Assembly (NCBI GenBank): GCA_014302835.1
Contig: CP060294.1
Coordinates: 2,170,001-2,234,000, forward strand
DNA length: 64,000 bases
From: Pedobacter sp. PAMC26386
GTDB taxonomy: Bacteria > Bacteroidota > Bacteroidia > Sphingobacteriales > Sphingobacteriaceae
Direction of reading: 5' to 3'
Positions 54,780 to 64,000 of this stretch are shown one piece after another; the stretch's first letter is position 1, and the number at the start of each line of letters is the position of its first letter. The position numbers and the translations under genes were made by a program. The notes beneath the pieces were generated by a model that worked only from the letters and a program-made list of their open reading frames with translations, was not told where the DNA came from and ran no database searches.

Positions 54780-55682
54780 ATGAGAAGGAAGATAAGTGAG
54801 GAGATAAAAATAGATCCATCCAGCGCACATCAAAACTTCAAAGAACTTAGTATAAAGCTATTTTGCTGCCGCTATTGGATTCTGGAAGAATGGGAATGTA
54901 ACGACCTAAAAGTGCCATTTTGGAGGATTTATCACAATTCTCTAGCCGGATCTACCATTAAATTCAAGGACAGTATTATTTCACTGGACAAAGAGAACAT
55001 GTTGATCATATCTCCTAACACCTCGTTTTCATCACAATTAAAAAGGAACTTCAATCAGGAGGACGAATCTATCGTTGGCAGAAAGTTTACTGAAACTGAT
55101 CAGCTTAAGATGCTGGAATCAAAAGAGAAAGTGGATCATTTTTTCATACACTTTTCCTTAGGTTATCCTTTGGATTTTGTCAACAATAGTGTCTTGGAAA
55201 TTGCCTTGGACAAAACGACAAAACAATTGTTAGCAGAAATCAAAAAAGCATGCATAACAGATACTATTACAAGCCTGAAAGAATGTTTGCGTGCTAAACA
55301 ATTAATAGCGGCTTGTTTGCTGAATTTGCCGGATGAGATTTGGCGATCGGAGAATATTGATCACAGAATTTTAAAATCGATCAAATTTATCGAAGGAAAT
55401 TTCAAAAGAAAAATAACAAATGAACAACTTGCCAATGCGGCTAATATGGCAATCAATTCTTTTGCCCGGCTTTTTAAAATAAGTACCAAGATAACAACAC
55501 AGCAATATATTTTAAAATTAAGAGTTGAGGCTACCTGTCACTTTATACACCACAGCAATAAGTCAATCGATGAAATATCTTATGAATGTGGCTTTTCTGA
55601 TCGGCATCATTTCTCCAAAATTTTCAAAAAGATCATGAAGGTTACCCCTTCTGATTACAAGAAACTCTTAAAAATGGTTTAA
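54780..55682 (+). CDS. AraC-family regulator with divergent N-terminal domain
   Basis: A 300-residue protein. The C-terminal third (about 200-298) is a clear AraC/XylS DNA-binding region: ITNEQLANAANMAINSFARL, then ISYECGFSDRHHFSKIFKKI with the usual PSDYKK ending. The N-terminal 190 residues resemble a degenerate sensor domain (RYWILEEWE, PFWRIYHN, MLIISPNTSF) but lack a clean cupin motif. It reads away from the first AraC gene and converges with the DUF1080 gene, with 6 bp between stops. Its target is not evident; the divergent arrangement suggests joint or mutual control. Confidence 0.87.
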   Translation: MRRKISEEIKIDPSSAHQNFKELSIKLFCCRYWILEEWECNDLKVPFWRIYHNSLAGSTIKFKDSIISLDKENMLIISPNTSFSSQLKRNFNQEDESIVGRKFTETDQLKMLESKEKVDHFFIHFSLGYPLDFVNNSVLEIALDKTTKQLLAEIKKACITDTITSLKECLRAKQLIAACLLNLPDEIWRSENIDHRILKSIKFIEGNFKRKITNEQLANAANMAINSFARLFKISTKITTQQYILKLRVEATCHFIHHSNKSIDEISYECGFSDRHHFSKIFKKIMKVTPSDYKKLLKMV

Positions 55683-55688
55683 TCAGCT

Positions 55689-56663
55689 TTATTTAATTGG
55701 CGTGATTACAATTTTTCTAAATTCAATTGGTCCATGGTCTCCCTGGATATAAATTGGCCCAGACTCCCCTTCGTTACTATTGAGCGCACCACCTGTAATC
55801 CCTGGAATCTCCTGGTTACTGATTACCGTTTTACCGTTTGCAACAACAGTAACCATTCGTCCAACCAGCGTAATATCATAGGTCTGCCACTGGTCAGGCC
55901 CTAAAGCAGCAATTTCACTGGGAGTTAAGAATCCGTAAATACCGCTAAAGAGTACACTTGAAGGGTGTGCCTCTTTTGGGCTGTCTTCAATCTGTACTTC
56001 ATAACGACCTCTTAAATAAACACCGCTATTACTTCCTTTTTGATATTTAAATTCAACATGTAGTTTGAAATCCGTAAATTTTTGATCAGAAATTAAATTG
56101 GCACCAGAATGTGGACTAGTCAAAACACCATTTTTCACCAACCACTGGTTTTTACCTAAAGCTTTCCAACCAGCCAGATCTTTTCCATTAAATAATTCAA
56201 CTGCTTTACCCCAGGTTACCGCAACACTTCTCTTCAAATAAGGAGCTCTCACGCCTTTCCAAGCATATTTTTTCCCTTCACTAGTTACAAGGGTTCCTTG
56301 AATCTCGGGTCCGGTCAATTCACCTTCTATTACAAAATCCTGGTCTCCGGATTCCCACTGTGGTGGAATGGTAAAACTAAATTTACCCTCATTAAAATTC
56401 ACTTTTGCTATTGGCCGGGCGCTTCCAGATACACCGACAAAATACCCTGTCAGCGTTTTATTACCAGAAAGTTTAACTTCCAGCCAGGAAGGTACCGATT
56501 TTCCATTTTCGTCCATAGTAATATCCCATCTACCTATTAAATCTTTCGCTGCAACAACTTGCAGTATTTTAACAGATCGAAAATTTACGGCAGCGAACAA
56601 TTCATTTACTGCTCCAAAAGTCAGCAGAATGCCTAAACATAAAACGAGGAATCTCTTATACAT
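55689..56663 (-). CDS. DUF1080 (3-keto-disaccharide hydrolase-like) protein
   Basis: A 324-residue secreted protein with a signal peptide (about 1-24, VLCLGILLTFGAVNELFA). Residues about 35-135 form a beta-rich region found in related secreted proteins. The C-terminal DUF1080 domain (about 150-322) shows LFNGKDLAGWKALG, FKLHVEFKY, GSNSGVYLRGRYEVQI, and GPIYIQGDHGPIEFRKI. Some family members cleave 3-keto-glycosides in pathways that first oxidise the sugar; others are only carbohydrate-binding. No partner oxidoreductase is in the window, so the activity is uncertain. A surface or periplasmic place is expected. Confidence 0.85.
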   Translation of the reverse strand: MYKRFLVLCLGILLTFGAVNELFAAVNFRSVKILQVVAAKDLIGRWDITMDENGKSVPSWLEVKLSGNKTLTGYFVGVSGSARPIAKVNFNEGKFSFTIPPQWESGDQDFVIEGELTGPEIQGTLVTSEGKKYAWKGVRAPYLKRSVAVTWGKAVELFNGKDLAGWKALGKNQWLVKNGVLTSPHSGANLISDQKFTDFKLHVEFKYQKGSNSGVYLRGRYEVQIEDSPKEAHPSSVLFSGIYGFLTPSEIAALGPDQWQTYDITLVGRMVTVVANGKTVISNQEIPGITGGALNSNEGESGPIYIQGDHGPIEFRKIVITPIK

Positions 56664-57319
56664 ATCAATAGAATTAATTGTGATCAGGACATAATCTCAT
56701 AAGACTGATTGTAGCTGACTTATGAATATTTTACGGGAAGATAATGATTTATTTAAACAGCCCCTTAATTTCAAGTAAAATAAAAAAGACACGAATATAA
56801 AGTTTTATGATTTAGTGTAAACGAAAACGACGCTATCTTTAACCATTTACCTCCTTAACATCCAGGTATTTACTCATTAAAGACTCAAAAGGAGTAAACC
56901 ATTTACAAAACAGCTGTACATTATCAGTTATATTATTGATGGTAAATTTTAGTTTTACCTAATCAACGGTCTTCCTATCATTTTTAATCTGCGTAAGTGC
57001 AAAAAGTGCCTTTTCAGATGATTTCTCCATCCCCACTTTACTCAAAGTATCCATTGATCAGCAATCCACACATTTTCCCTGAGTTAAAATCATTACAATT
57101 TTATTGATTTTATTGCGAATTATTGTTTTATACCACTAAGTAAAGAAATAGCAGTTTATCGATCAAAAAGATAGATAAATCAAGAAAAATTGCTTGTATT
57201 TCAAGCGTATCAATAATTATCTTTCAGTTTTAATGTTTTAATTTTAATTAAATAATATTTTGTTTTATACAATTTATGATGTTAGTTTTATGCGAAATCT
57301 ACAACATAAACCAACTATC
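56664..57319. other. Intergenic region before the chitinase gene
   Basis: About 650 bp, AT-rich, expected to hold divergent promoters for the DUF1080 and chitinase genes, neither of which I could place with confidence. The minus strand has a 31-codon frame (56959-57054, MDTLSKVGMEKSSEKALFAL) and, after a GGTAAA/TTTACC inverted repeat, a stretch reading FCKWFTPFESLMSKYLDVKE. Together these could be a decayed small gene. Confidence 0.4.
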
Positions 57320-58333
57320 ATGAAAACAAAACAAAGATTAAATCTAATTCTCCTCCCTGCATTGTTACTTTTGTGTATGGCCTCATGTAAAAAACAGGGA
57401 GCAGATTATGCAGTTCCTGACACAGAAACAAATTCAAACAAAACTGACGTTAACGCCATTGCTACGACGAACTTTAAAGTTATAGGCTACCTGCCTTCCT
57501 GGGCAGGAGAAGTCAACCAGGTTCAGTTTAGTAAACTAACGCATGTCAATTATGCTTTTATCCTACCTACAGCTTCTGGCGGCTTTCAGTCACTGGAAAA
57601 CCCTGCTAAGCTTAAAAGCCTGGTTACTGCTGCGCATGCCAATAACGTAAAGGTATTAGTTTCCGTAGGTGGCTGGAACGATGGCGATGACAGCGCATTT
57701 GAATCATTTGCCAAAAGCGCATCAGGACGCACAACTTTCACAAACAATGTTGTCAACCTGGTTAATCAATATAACCTGGACGGAATTGATATTGACTGGG
57801 AATACCCAGACAGCGGGACCTCAGGCAACAACTACGCTTTATTAATGCAGCAGTTAAGTACCGCTATGCATAATAAAGGAAAACTATTGACCGCAGCAGT
57901 GGTTTCTTATGATGGTCCCGGAGTTCAAAACAGCGTATTTGGCTATGTGGACTTTTTAAACATTATGGCTTATGATGATGAAGGGGCTAACCATTCCACT
58001 TATGATTTAGCCGTTAAATCTTTAAATTACTGGAAAGGAAGAGGGCTTCCAGCTAATAAAGCTAATTTAGGTGTACCATTCTATGGCAGATCTTCGAATG
58101 AATATGTTGATTATAAAACTATCTTATCAAGAGGTGGAAGTCCAAATTCTGATTCATTTTCAGGAATAGGATACAATGGAATCCCTACGATTAAAAAGAA
58201 AACCAATCTTGGCTTCGATCAGGGTGGCGGCATCATGATATGGGAATTATCACAAGATGCTACCGGAGCTAATTCCCTTCTTTCAGCTATTAACCAGGTG
58301 GTTGTTTCCAGAGGTAGCCTTGCCGCACAATAA
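57320..58333 (+). CDS. GH18 chitinase-like lipoprotein
   Basis: A 337-residue protein from the ATG at 57320. The longer frame from 57260 is rejected because a clear lipoprotein signal (LILLPALLLLCMASCKK, lipobox MASC) begins at the later start. The GH18 barrel follows: FKVIGYLPSWAGE, the SxGG strand LVSVGGWND, and the catalytic motif DGIDIDWEYP, with the general acid Glu in DxxDxDxE. IMAYDDEG and GGIMIWELSQD are further family landmarks. It hydrolyses beta-1,4-N-acetylglucosamine polymers, or is an endo-N-acetylglucosaminidase of the same family. It is anchored in the membrane, probably on the surface. A hairpin follows the stop. Confidence 0.92.
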   Translation: MKTKQRLNLILLPALLLLCMASCKKQGADYAVPDTETNSNKTDVNAIATTNFKVIGYLPSWAGEVNQVQFSKLTHVNYAFILPTASGGFQSLENPAKLKSLVTAAHANNVKVLVSVGGWNDGDDSAFESFAKSASGRTTFTNNVVNLVNQYNLDGIDIDWEYPDSGTSGNNYALLMQQLSTAMHNKGKLLTAAVVSYDGPGVQNSVFGYVDFLNIMAYDDEGANHSTYDLAVKSLNYWKGRGLPANKANLGVPFYGRSSNEYVDYKTILSRGGSPNSDSFSGIGYNGIPTIKKKTNLGFDQGGGIMIWELSQDATGANSLLSAINQVVVSRGSLAAQ

Positions 58334-58339
58334 TAAACA

Positions 58340-58380
58340 ACAACAAGCAGAGCCCTCAATCACAGGATTCTGCTTGTTGT
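58340..58380. terminator. Bidirectional hairpin between convergent genes
   Basis: Twelve-base perfect arms (ACAACAAGCAGA and complement) with a 17-nt loop lie between the chitinase stop and the end of the DUF4249 gene. T-runs are short on both sides. Confidence 0.65.
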
Positions 58381-58382
58381 AT

Positions 58383-59195
58383 TTACTTAACCAGCGCTTT
58401 CCTGGAGCTGGAAGTATAAGCACTAAACACACCTAAAGCTTTGTTATTAAAATTGGAAGGTGGATTTGCCGGTGAAACCGGCTGTGTTTCACTTAAGTTT
58501 TGACCCATACTAAAAAAGTATTTATATACCGCTTTGTCTACACATTGAAATTCCACTGCAATGGTGTCTCCGGGATTCATTTTATCCAATTCATAAAAGA
58601 GCAGATCATTAACTTTATTACCGTCATTAAAACGATCGTCAGTAGCGACATCAAATACGACTTTGCCTTTATACCTGATGATAGAATGATATTGATTTGG
58701 TACACCTGGAGGATCATCATAAATCACAGCCACATATTCCCGGGTTTTCCCTAAAAGGGTGAAATTTTTAAAAGTCAGTAAATTCAGGATAACCTTTTGC
58801 GGCATAGTTGAAGTTGCCGTATAGGTTTCACCTCCTGCATTTACAGTCAGCGTATAAATTGTTCCAGGTTTTCCTTTCAATTTGGGACTCTTGTATATCC
58901 CTGGCGAACTCTCTACGTAATTTACCACCAAACCATCCGCTGTAGTTAGTACGACTTTAGCACCACTGACCCCATTAAACCTGTTGGCCTCTTTAAAATC
59001 ATAGGTTTTGGAAATTCTGACTATCTGGCTTTCGTTCAAGTCGTTTATTCCACCTTCAATCACAATCACAGGAGTAACGTTATCCAGCTTCAAGTCGATC
59101 GCCTTTTCACAGGTACTCAATAAAGTTAGGGATAGAAATCCCGTTAACAATCCTGCACCCAGCTTAATATTCTTGTTTTTTGTTGAATCACTCAT
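58383..59195 (-). CDS. DUF4249 lipoprotein
   Basis: A 270-residue protein from the ATG at 59195. The upstream in-frame ATG at 59240 overlaps the TonB receptor and gives no signal sequence. The N-terminus has a hydrophobic stretch ending in a lipobox (LLSTCEKA). The body is beta-rich with VTPVIVIEGGINDLNE, then GAKVVLTT and PGIYKSP, typical of DUF4249. This family is found next to TonB-dependent receptors in Bacteroidota, perhaps as an accessory surface lipoprotein. Here it starts 4 bp after the receptor stop, so the two are translated from one message. The cargo is unknown. Confidence 0.85.
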   Translation of the reverse strand: MSDSTKNKNIKLGAGLLTGFLSLTLLSTCEKAIDLKLDNVTPVIVIEGGINDLNESQIVRISKTYDFKEANRFNGVSGAKVVLTTADGLVVNYVESSPGIYKSPKLKGKPGTIYTLTVNAGGETYTATSTMPQKVILNLLTFKNFTLLGKTREYVAVIYDDPPGVPNQYHSIIRYKGKVVFDVATDDRFNDGNKVNDLLFYELDKMNPGDTIAVEFQCVDKAVYKYFFSMGQNLSETQPVSPANPPSNFNNKALGVFSAYTSSSRKALVK

Positions 59196-59199
59196 GATA

Positions 59200-61527
59200 C
59201 TAGAATTTAAAGTTCCAGGTTGCTGAAGGAATAATCCCAAATAAGGTTGTTCTGACTACCTGAGTTTTAGTCGCATCATTCGGGGCATCCTTAAAATTAA
59301 TAGCAAATGCATTCTGGCGGTTATATAAATTGTAAATTCCAAAAGACCAGCTGGACTGAAATTTCTTTCCAGGCTTTCCTTCCAGCGTAGCAGAAACATC
59401 CAGACGATGATAAGCCGGAGTGCGATAAGTATTTTTATTTGTGTAATAAAAAGCGGTCCTGCCATTAACCTGATATTTACCACTTGGATAAGTTACCGCA
59501 TTTCCGGTATTGTAAACAAAAACAGCAGAAAATGCCCACCGGGGACCAGGTTTATAAATGCCAACTAAAGAAATGTCGTGTGTCCTGTCTTGTTTAGCAT
59601 AGAACCATTTACCTTCATTAAGCCCATCAACCTGGCGTTCCGTTCTGGAATAGGTATAACCAATCCAGCCATGAAATTTGCCAAATTTCTTTTTCAGAAA
59701 CAGCTCAATGCCGTATGCCCTCCCATCTCCATAAAGCAAATCGGCCTCGACATTATCTTTTTCTCGCAGATCTGTACCATTGCGATATTCAATCTGATTT
59801 TGCATCCATTTATAGTAGATCTCCGCGGAAAATTCGAATTTATTATCATCAAAGTTCCTAAAGTACCCTGTCGATACCTGATCAGCTATTTCTGGCTTAA
59901 CGTTATTGCTATTCATAATGTATAAATCCGTTGGAGAGGTGGAAGTAGAGTTAGATATCAGATGAATATTCTGAGTATTCCTGGTATATGCCGCTTTGAA
60001 AGAACTAAAAGGACTCAATCTGTAACTCGCTGAAAACCGGGGTTCCAGGTTTAGATAATTTTTCACAAACGCTCCCGCACCGTAAGGCTTAATCTGTGTG
60101 ATATTACCTTCGGCATCATAGGTTTTAAAATAACCAGGACCCAATAAAGAGAAACTACTCAGTCTAAGCCCATAAACAAACTTGAGTTTTTCACTGGCTG
60201 ACCATTCATCCATCGCATAAGCAGCAAGCTCTAATCCTTTACGGTTTTCATAAGAAACCTGGTTCACGCTTGATGACCCGGTTGCAGTCATCTTCCCCGG
60301 AGCAATAGTATGGTGAATAGCATTCAGACCAAATTTAAGCCGGTGTTTATTGCTGATGCTAAATTCGAAATCCTGTTTTAAATTAAAGTCTCTGATAAAA
60401 GAATTGACTTCAAAATTGGAATCATCCATGAAATTCTGAATGACATAACTATAGTGACTATAAATCAGAGAGGTGTTAGAGAACAAACGACTGCTATATA
60501 AATGGTTCCATCGCAAAGTAACGGTTCCGTTTCCCCAATCAAATCCAAAGATCTTAACCAGATTCAATTTATCCCTTCCAAAGTAACCAGATAGAAAAAG
60601 AGTGTTTTTATCATTCAACTGATAATTTGCCTTGGCATTCAGGTCGTAAAAATAAAGCGCATTTCTATTGATGGATGAATTAGGAGACAACTTAAAAAAT
60701 GCATCCAGATAAGTTCTTCTACCACTAATCATAAATGAACCTTTGTCTTTCACAATTGGTCCTTCTACTTTCAGTCTGGAAGAAATCAAACCAATTCCCC
60801 CTTCAACTGTATTTTTTTTCCGGTTCCCGTCATTCATCTTAATATCCAGTACAGAGGCAAGTCTTCCACCATATTGTGCTGGCATTCCTTCTTTATAAAC
60901 GGTTACATCTTTAATCGCATCAGAATTAAAGGTCGAAAAAAAACCCAGTAAATGTGAAGCGTTGTAAACAGATGCTTCATCAAGCAAAATCAGATTCTGA
61001 TCAGTTGCACCCCCTCTAACATAAAAACCACCATTCCCCTCTCCTGCCTGCTTGATCCCTGGCAGCAATTGCAGAGCTCTCATCACATCGCGTTCTCCCA
61101 GCAGCATAGGAAGGTTGTTCAGCTCACCGATATTAATTTTTTGCAGTCCCATTTGCGGGCTGCTCACATTCTCATTGTTTTTCGTTCCAGATATCACCAC
61201 TTCATCTAATTGATTCCCTGGTTCCAGCATAAAATTAAGGCGGGTATCTTTTGATAAAATTAAACGCTGAGTGATCGTTTTGTAGCCAATAAAACTTACC
61301 GAAATATCATGTGTTCCTTCAATTGCACCGATAGTGTAAAAGCCGTAGCTATTGGTCATAGCTACAGCAGATGTCCCAACGGTTATCTTAACACTGGCAC
61401 CAATTAATGTTTCTCCAGTTTTACTATCAGTTATATTTCCCAGAATGGTCCTTTTGATCTGTGCAAATGAGAACTGGAATTGAGCGATTAGTAAAAACAG
61501 CAGCAGGACTCTATAAGTATATCGCAT
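59200..61527 (-). CDS. TonB-dependent outer-membrane receptor
   Basis: A 775-residue protein with a signal peptide (about 1-22), a carboxypeptidase-regulatory-like domain (about 25-110, ILGNITDSKTGETLIGASVK), a plug domain (about 125-230: ALQLLPGIKQAGEGNGGFYV, RGGATDQNLILLDEASVYN), and a C-terminal beta-barrel rich in aromatic residues. It takes up a substrate across the outer membrane with TonB energy. It is shorter than SusC proteins and is paired with DUF4249 rather than SusD. The chitinase lies just beyond but on the other strand, so chito-oligosaccharide is only one of several possible cargoes. Confidence 0.93.
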   Translation of the reverse strand: MRYTYRVLLLFLLIAQFQFSFAQIKRTILGNITDSKTGETLIGASVKITVGTSAVAMTNSYGFYTIGAIEGTHDISVSFIGYKTITQRLILSKDTRLNFMLEPGNQLDEVVISGTKNNENVSSPQMGLQKINIGELNNLPMLLGERDVMRALQLLPGIKQAGEGNGGFYVRGGATDQNLILLDEASVYNASHLLGFFSTFNSDAIKDVTVYKEGMPAQYGGRLASVLDIKMNDGNRKKNTVEGGIGLISSRLKVEGPIVKDKGSFMISGRRTYLDAFFKLSPNSSINRNALYFYDLNAKANYQLNDKNTLFLSGYFGRDKLNLVKIFGFDWGNGTVTLRWNHLYSSRLFSNTSLIYSHYSYVIQNFMDDSNFEVNSFIRDFNLKQDFEFSISNKHRLKFGLNAIHHTIAPGKMTATGSSSVNQVSYENRKGLELAAYAMDEWSASEKLKFVYGLRLSSFSLLGPGYFKTYDAEGNITQIKPYGAGAFVKNYLNLEPRFSASYRLSPFSSFKAAYTRNTQNIHLISNSTSTSPTDLYIMNSNNVKPEIADQVSTGYFRNFDDNKFEFSAEIYYKWMQNQIEYRNGTDLREKDNVEADLLYGDGRAYGIELFLKKKFGKFHGWIGYTYSRTERQVDGLNEGKWFYAKQDRTHDISLVGIYKPGPRWAFSAVFVYNTGNAVTYPSGKYQVNGRTAFYYTNKNTYRTPAYHRLDVSATLEGKPGKKFQSSWSFGIYNLYNRQNAFAINFKDAPNDATKTQVVRTTLFGIIPSATWNFKF

Positions 61528-61570
61528 AAATCCGGTCGGCTAAGGGGCTAGATAAAATATTTACATCAGC

Positions 61571-62965
61571 TTAGTAAGCGTTATCTTCTCCATGAAGTAC
61601 ATTGATAATTGTCATAAACAAAATCTTCACATCCAGCATAGCTGTCCAGTTTTCCAAATACCAGATATCGTGCTTAACACGTTTTTCCATAGAGCCAGCT
61701 TCCTTAGTTTCGCCACGAAAACCATTCACCTGTGCCCATCCCGTTATTCCTGGCTTCATAAAATGTCTTACCATAAACTCACTGATAATAGCTCTGTATT
61801 GCTCAGTATGACTCAGCATGTGTGGTCTTGGCCCAACAACAGTCATGCTTCCGGCAAACACATTAAAAAACTGAGGCAATTCATCCAAACTGGTCTTCCT
61901 CAGAAATTTACCAATTGGTGTGATGCGGTCATCGTTTTTAGTGGCCTGTTTTTTATCACTACTGTTATTCATACGCATACTTCTGAATTTCAAACACCAG
62001 AAAGGCTCATCATTTCTACCGCTTCGAAGTTGCTTAAACAAAACAGGTCCTTTACTTTGCAGTTTAATCAGCAGTGCGATAATCGGATACAACCAGCTTA
62101 GAATAAATATGATTACCAGCCCACTGAATATGATATCAAATGTTCGCTTCTTAAAACGATTACCCATCAATTCTAAAGGTTCATTGCGTAGGGTTATAAT
62201 TGGGAATTCATCGCCCATATAACTCATTGTATAAGGCGCGTCTAAAGACCCCGCAATATCCGGAATGAATTTTAAACGCAGACATTGCTTGTCCGCCTCA
62301 CGAACCAGAGTATGCATCATAGGCATTCTTTCTGGTGCGACAGACACATATAAGTCTTTGACACCGCCAGCTGCTGCTGCTTTCATTTCAGCAATTGCAT
62401 ACTCTGAAATCAAACCAGTTTTATCGCTATAAAAATCCTCATCACACTTAGCTATAATTCCATAAAAATCTACATTATTTTGCTGAGTCAGATAACTGGC
62501 TAAGCGGTCACCGGTAGGATTTCCTCCCATTACCGCTACCTTTTTAGTGACATGAAATTTATTGATCAGCAAAAATTGAATAACTGTGCCAACAAAACGG
62601 TTTAGCAGGAAAGAAACAGAGAGCAGGAAGTAGAAAATCACAATGAATGTTTTTGAAAATTCTATATTTTTCTCCAGTAACAGGTAAACAGAGAACAGCC
62701 CACAATGCATTAGAATACTTCTGAAAGTACTTCTGTAAATACGCTCCAAACGACGAGCTCCATGCTCCGTATACATACCAAATAATAAGGCATTAAATAC
62801 CCAGATCAAATTACAAATAACAACATAGTGATGAAGCAACTCATAAGAAACAAATTTTCCTAAAAAAATGCTAATGTTAAATGCAGCGAAGTAAATCAAG
62901 TTCAGCATTAACAAGTCGGTGATCGGTAAAACATACCTCAGAAGATATAAATAGCGTGTTTGCAT
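61571..62965 (-). CDS. Exopolysaccharide polyprenyl glycosylphosphotransferase
   Basis: A 464-residue inner-membrane enzyme of the WcaJ/undecaprenyl-phosphate sugar phosphotransferase type. About five N-terminal membrane segments (1-135) are followed by a nucleotide-binding-like soluble domain (about 140-250, VAVMGGNPTGDRLASYL) and the catalytic C-terminal Bac_transf domain (about 275-460): KRTFDIIFSGL, VLFKQLRSG, FWCLKFRSMR, LRKTSLDELPQF, VVGPRPHM and GITGWAQVNGFRG. It transfers a sugar-1-phosphate to undecaprenyl phosphate, starting a surface polysaccharide repeat. rfbA upstream supports a capsule or exopolysaccharide cluster to the right of the window. Confidence 0.93.
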   Translation of the reverse strand: MQTRYLYLLRYVLPITDLLMLNLIYFAAFNISIFLGKFVSYELLHHYVVICNLIWVFNALLFGMYTEHGARRLERIYRSTFRSILMHCGLFSVYLLLEKNIEFSKTFIVIFYFLLSVSFLLNRFVGTVIQFLLINKFHVTKKVAVMGGNPTGDRLASYLTQQNNVDFYGIIAKCDEDFYSDKTGLISEYAIAEMKAAAAGGVKDLYVSVAPERMPMMHTLVREADKQCLRLKFIPDIAGSLDAPYTMSYMGDEFPIITLRNEPLELMGNRFKKRTFDIIFSGLVIIFILSWLYPIIALLIKLQSKGPVLFKQLRSGRNDEPFWCLKFRSMRMNNSSDKKQATKNDDRITPIGKFLRKTSLDELPQFFNVFAGSMTVVGPRPHMLSHTEQYRAIISEFMVRHFMKPGITGWAQVNGFRGETKEAGSMEKRVKHDIWYLENWTAMLDVKILFMTIINVLHGEDNAY

Positions 62966-63292
62966 AGGTAGATTATAATATAGATAAACGAATATAGCAA
63001 ATAAGCGTCAACCGCAAAGATTATTATCAAATATATTGCAATATTTAACTTAAAAAGATATTTAATGTGAAATTATTATTAATTAATCAATATTTATATA
63101 TTTAATTATAAAAAATAAGCCTAATACTCCCTAAAGTTTTAAAAGAAAATTTATCATTTCATTTAAGAATAAAAACATTAATAGAGCATTAGAGTAACAT
63201 TAGAAAAATATTAAACTCCTAAAAAAAATCCCCGTGCATCAAATGTGCACGGGGGATTTTTTTTAAGAGCAAAGGCTCAACAGGAAATAGAG
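62966..63292. other. Intergenic region between rfbA and the sugar transferase
   Basis: About 330 bp. It contains the rfbA terminator and, at 63028-63035 on the minus strand, TATATTTG, a match to the TAnnTTTG -7 element about 63 bp before the transferase start, without a clear -33 partner. The rest is AT-rich with no gene. Confidence 0.45.
63221..63264. terminator. Strong intrinsic terminator after rfbA
   Basis: A GC-rich stem (AATCCCCGTGCA paired with TGCACGGGGGATT, one bulged G) with a 7-nt loop is flanked by eight A's on one side and eight T's on the other. It works as a Rho-independent terminator on either strand, here for rfbA. Confidence 0.9.
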
Positions 63293-64000
63293 CTATTTGA
63301 TTAACTTAAGTAAATATTGACCATATCCACTTTTAACAAGCGGAGCTGCGACAACAGCAAGCTGATCTGCATTAATAAAGCCCATCCGGTAAGCAACCTC
63401 TTCGATTGCACCTATTTTCAACCCCTGACGCTCTTCAATAACTTGAACAAACTGACCCGCCTGCATTAAAGAATTGAACGTACCCGTATCTAACCAGGCA
63501 GTCCCACGACTCAACACACCAACTTTCAGCTTACCCTGATCAAGATAAACCCTATTTACATCTGTAATTTCATATTCACCACGGGGAGAGGGCTTAATAT
63601 TTTTCGCAATCTCAACAACACTATTATCATAAAAATACAATCCGGGAACTGCATAATCAGATTTCGGTTTTTCCGGCTTCTCCTCTATAGAGATAGCCTT
63701 ATGATCACCATCAAATTCAACAACTCCATAACGCTCAGGATCAGAGACCTGGTAAGCAAACACCACACCACCATCCGGATCCGTACTCGCCTGCAATAAT
63801 TTAGACATCCCTTCACCGTAAAAAATATTATCACCCAACACCAGAGACACCTTATCTTTCCCAATAAAATCAGCTCCAATCACAAAAGCCTGAGCTAAAC
63901 CATTTGGTTCAGCCTGCGCCGCATAAGAGAATTTACAACCCAGACGACTTCCATCGCCCAGCAATTTTTCGAAATTTGGAAGATCATGAGGCGTAGAAAT
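63293..64000 (-). CDS. rfbA: Glucose-1-phosphate thymidylyltransferase (partial)
   Basis: The 5' end lies past 64000; 235 residues are visible, beginning [17 protein letters not shown], about 60 residues short of the usual 290. Characteristic motifs are [68 protein letters not shown] and GTAWLDTGT. RmlA/RfbA joins dTTP and glucose-1-phosphate to dTDP-glucose, the first step to dTDP-rhamnose and other deoxysugars. The open frame continues to the window edge, so the internal TTG near 63964 is not the start. A strong terminator follows. Confidence 0.95.
   Translation of the reverse strand: MSTPHDLPNFEKLLGDGSRLGCKFSYAAQAEPNGLAQAFVIGADFIGKDKVSLVLGDNIFYGEGMSKLLQASTDPDGGVVFAYQVSDPERYGVVEFDGDHKAISIEEKPEKPKSDYAVPGLYFYDNSVVEIAKNIKPSPRGEYEITDVNRVYLDQGKLKVGVLSRGTAWLDTGTFNSLMQAGQFVQVIEERQGLKIGAIEEVAYRMGFINADQLAVVAAPLVKSGYGQYLLKLIK

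Noticed and set aside
56959..57054. 31-codon minus-strand frame
   Set aside because: Too short and without a recognised family; kept only as a note on the intergenic region.
57260..57319. Upstream in-frame start for the chitinase
   Set aside because: It adds 20 residues before an otherwise perfect lipoprotein signal; the ATG at 57320 fits better.
59196..59240. Upstream start for the DUF4249 gene
   Set aside because: It would overlap the receptor gene and put 15 non-signal residues before the lipoprotein signal.
1..64000. CRISPR arrays, tRNA or rRNA genes, insertion sequences, prophage genes
   Set aside because: I saw no repeat-spacer pattern, RNA gene, transposase or phage protein. The repetitive DNA is explained by NRPS modules.

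Overview
The window is low-GC bacterial DNA that reads as a Bacteroidota chromosome, most likely Pedobacter or a close Sphingobacteriaceae relative. This rests on gene content: a FecR-type anti-sigma with its ECF sigma factor, a TonB receptor with a peptidase-regulatory N-terminus paired with a DUF4249 lipoprotein, a DUF1080 protein, a decayed SusD-like gene, GH95/GH29/GH3 enzymes, a dnaA gene, and promoter-like TAnnTTTG elements with little use of Shine-Dalgarno sites. Genus is an inference; no rRNA is present.

Region 1 (1-40545, all minus strand) is a non-ribosomal peptide locus that could be one transcript of more than 40 kb. The order is ECF sigma factor, short FecR-like anti-sigma, SbnA-like and SbnB-like enzymes that should make L-2,3-diaminopropionate (Dap), an 11,201-residue eight-module NRPS, and a second NRPS that runs off the left edge after the start of its first epimerization domain. 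The nine visible adenylation domains read, in order: Dab, Val, basic (Dap/Lys/Orn-like), Leu, Asp, hydrophobic or aromatic, Dab, basic, Phe. Epimerization domains follow modules 1-5, 7 and 9. The expected product is a cationic, D-residue-rich, probably N-acylated peptide. Thioesterase, export and phosphopantetheinyl transferase genes are not in the window.

Region 2 (40546-45631) holds a GH95 alpha-L-fucosidase and a TPR sensor protein with a histidine-kinase-like dimerization box but no ATPase domain. Region 3 (45684-49201) has dnaA, a small membrane-anchored protein co-directional with it, an upstream region with a perfect DnaA box (possible origin or autoregulatory region), a multi-pass membrane protein, and the tail of a dead SusD-like gene. 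Region 4 (49244-56663) is a small glycan-degradation cluster: GH3 and GH29 enzymes, the broken tail of a second GH29, two AraC-family regulators and a DUF1080 protein. With GH95 it points to past or present use of fucosylated polysaccharide, and the SusD and GH29 remnants suggest that locus is decaying. Region 5 (57320-61527) has a GH18 chitinase lipoprotein, a DUF4249 lipoprotein and a TonB-dependent receptor. Region 6 (61571-64000) has an exopolysaccharide-initiating sugar-phosphate transferase and a partial rfbA (glucose-1-phosphate thymidylyltransferase), likely the edge of a surface polysaccharide cluster.
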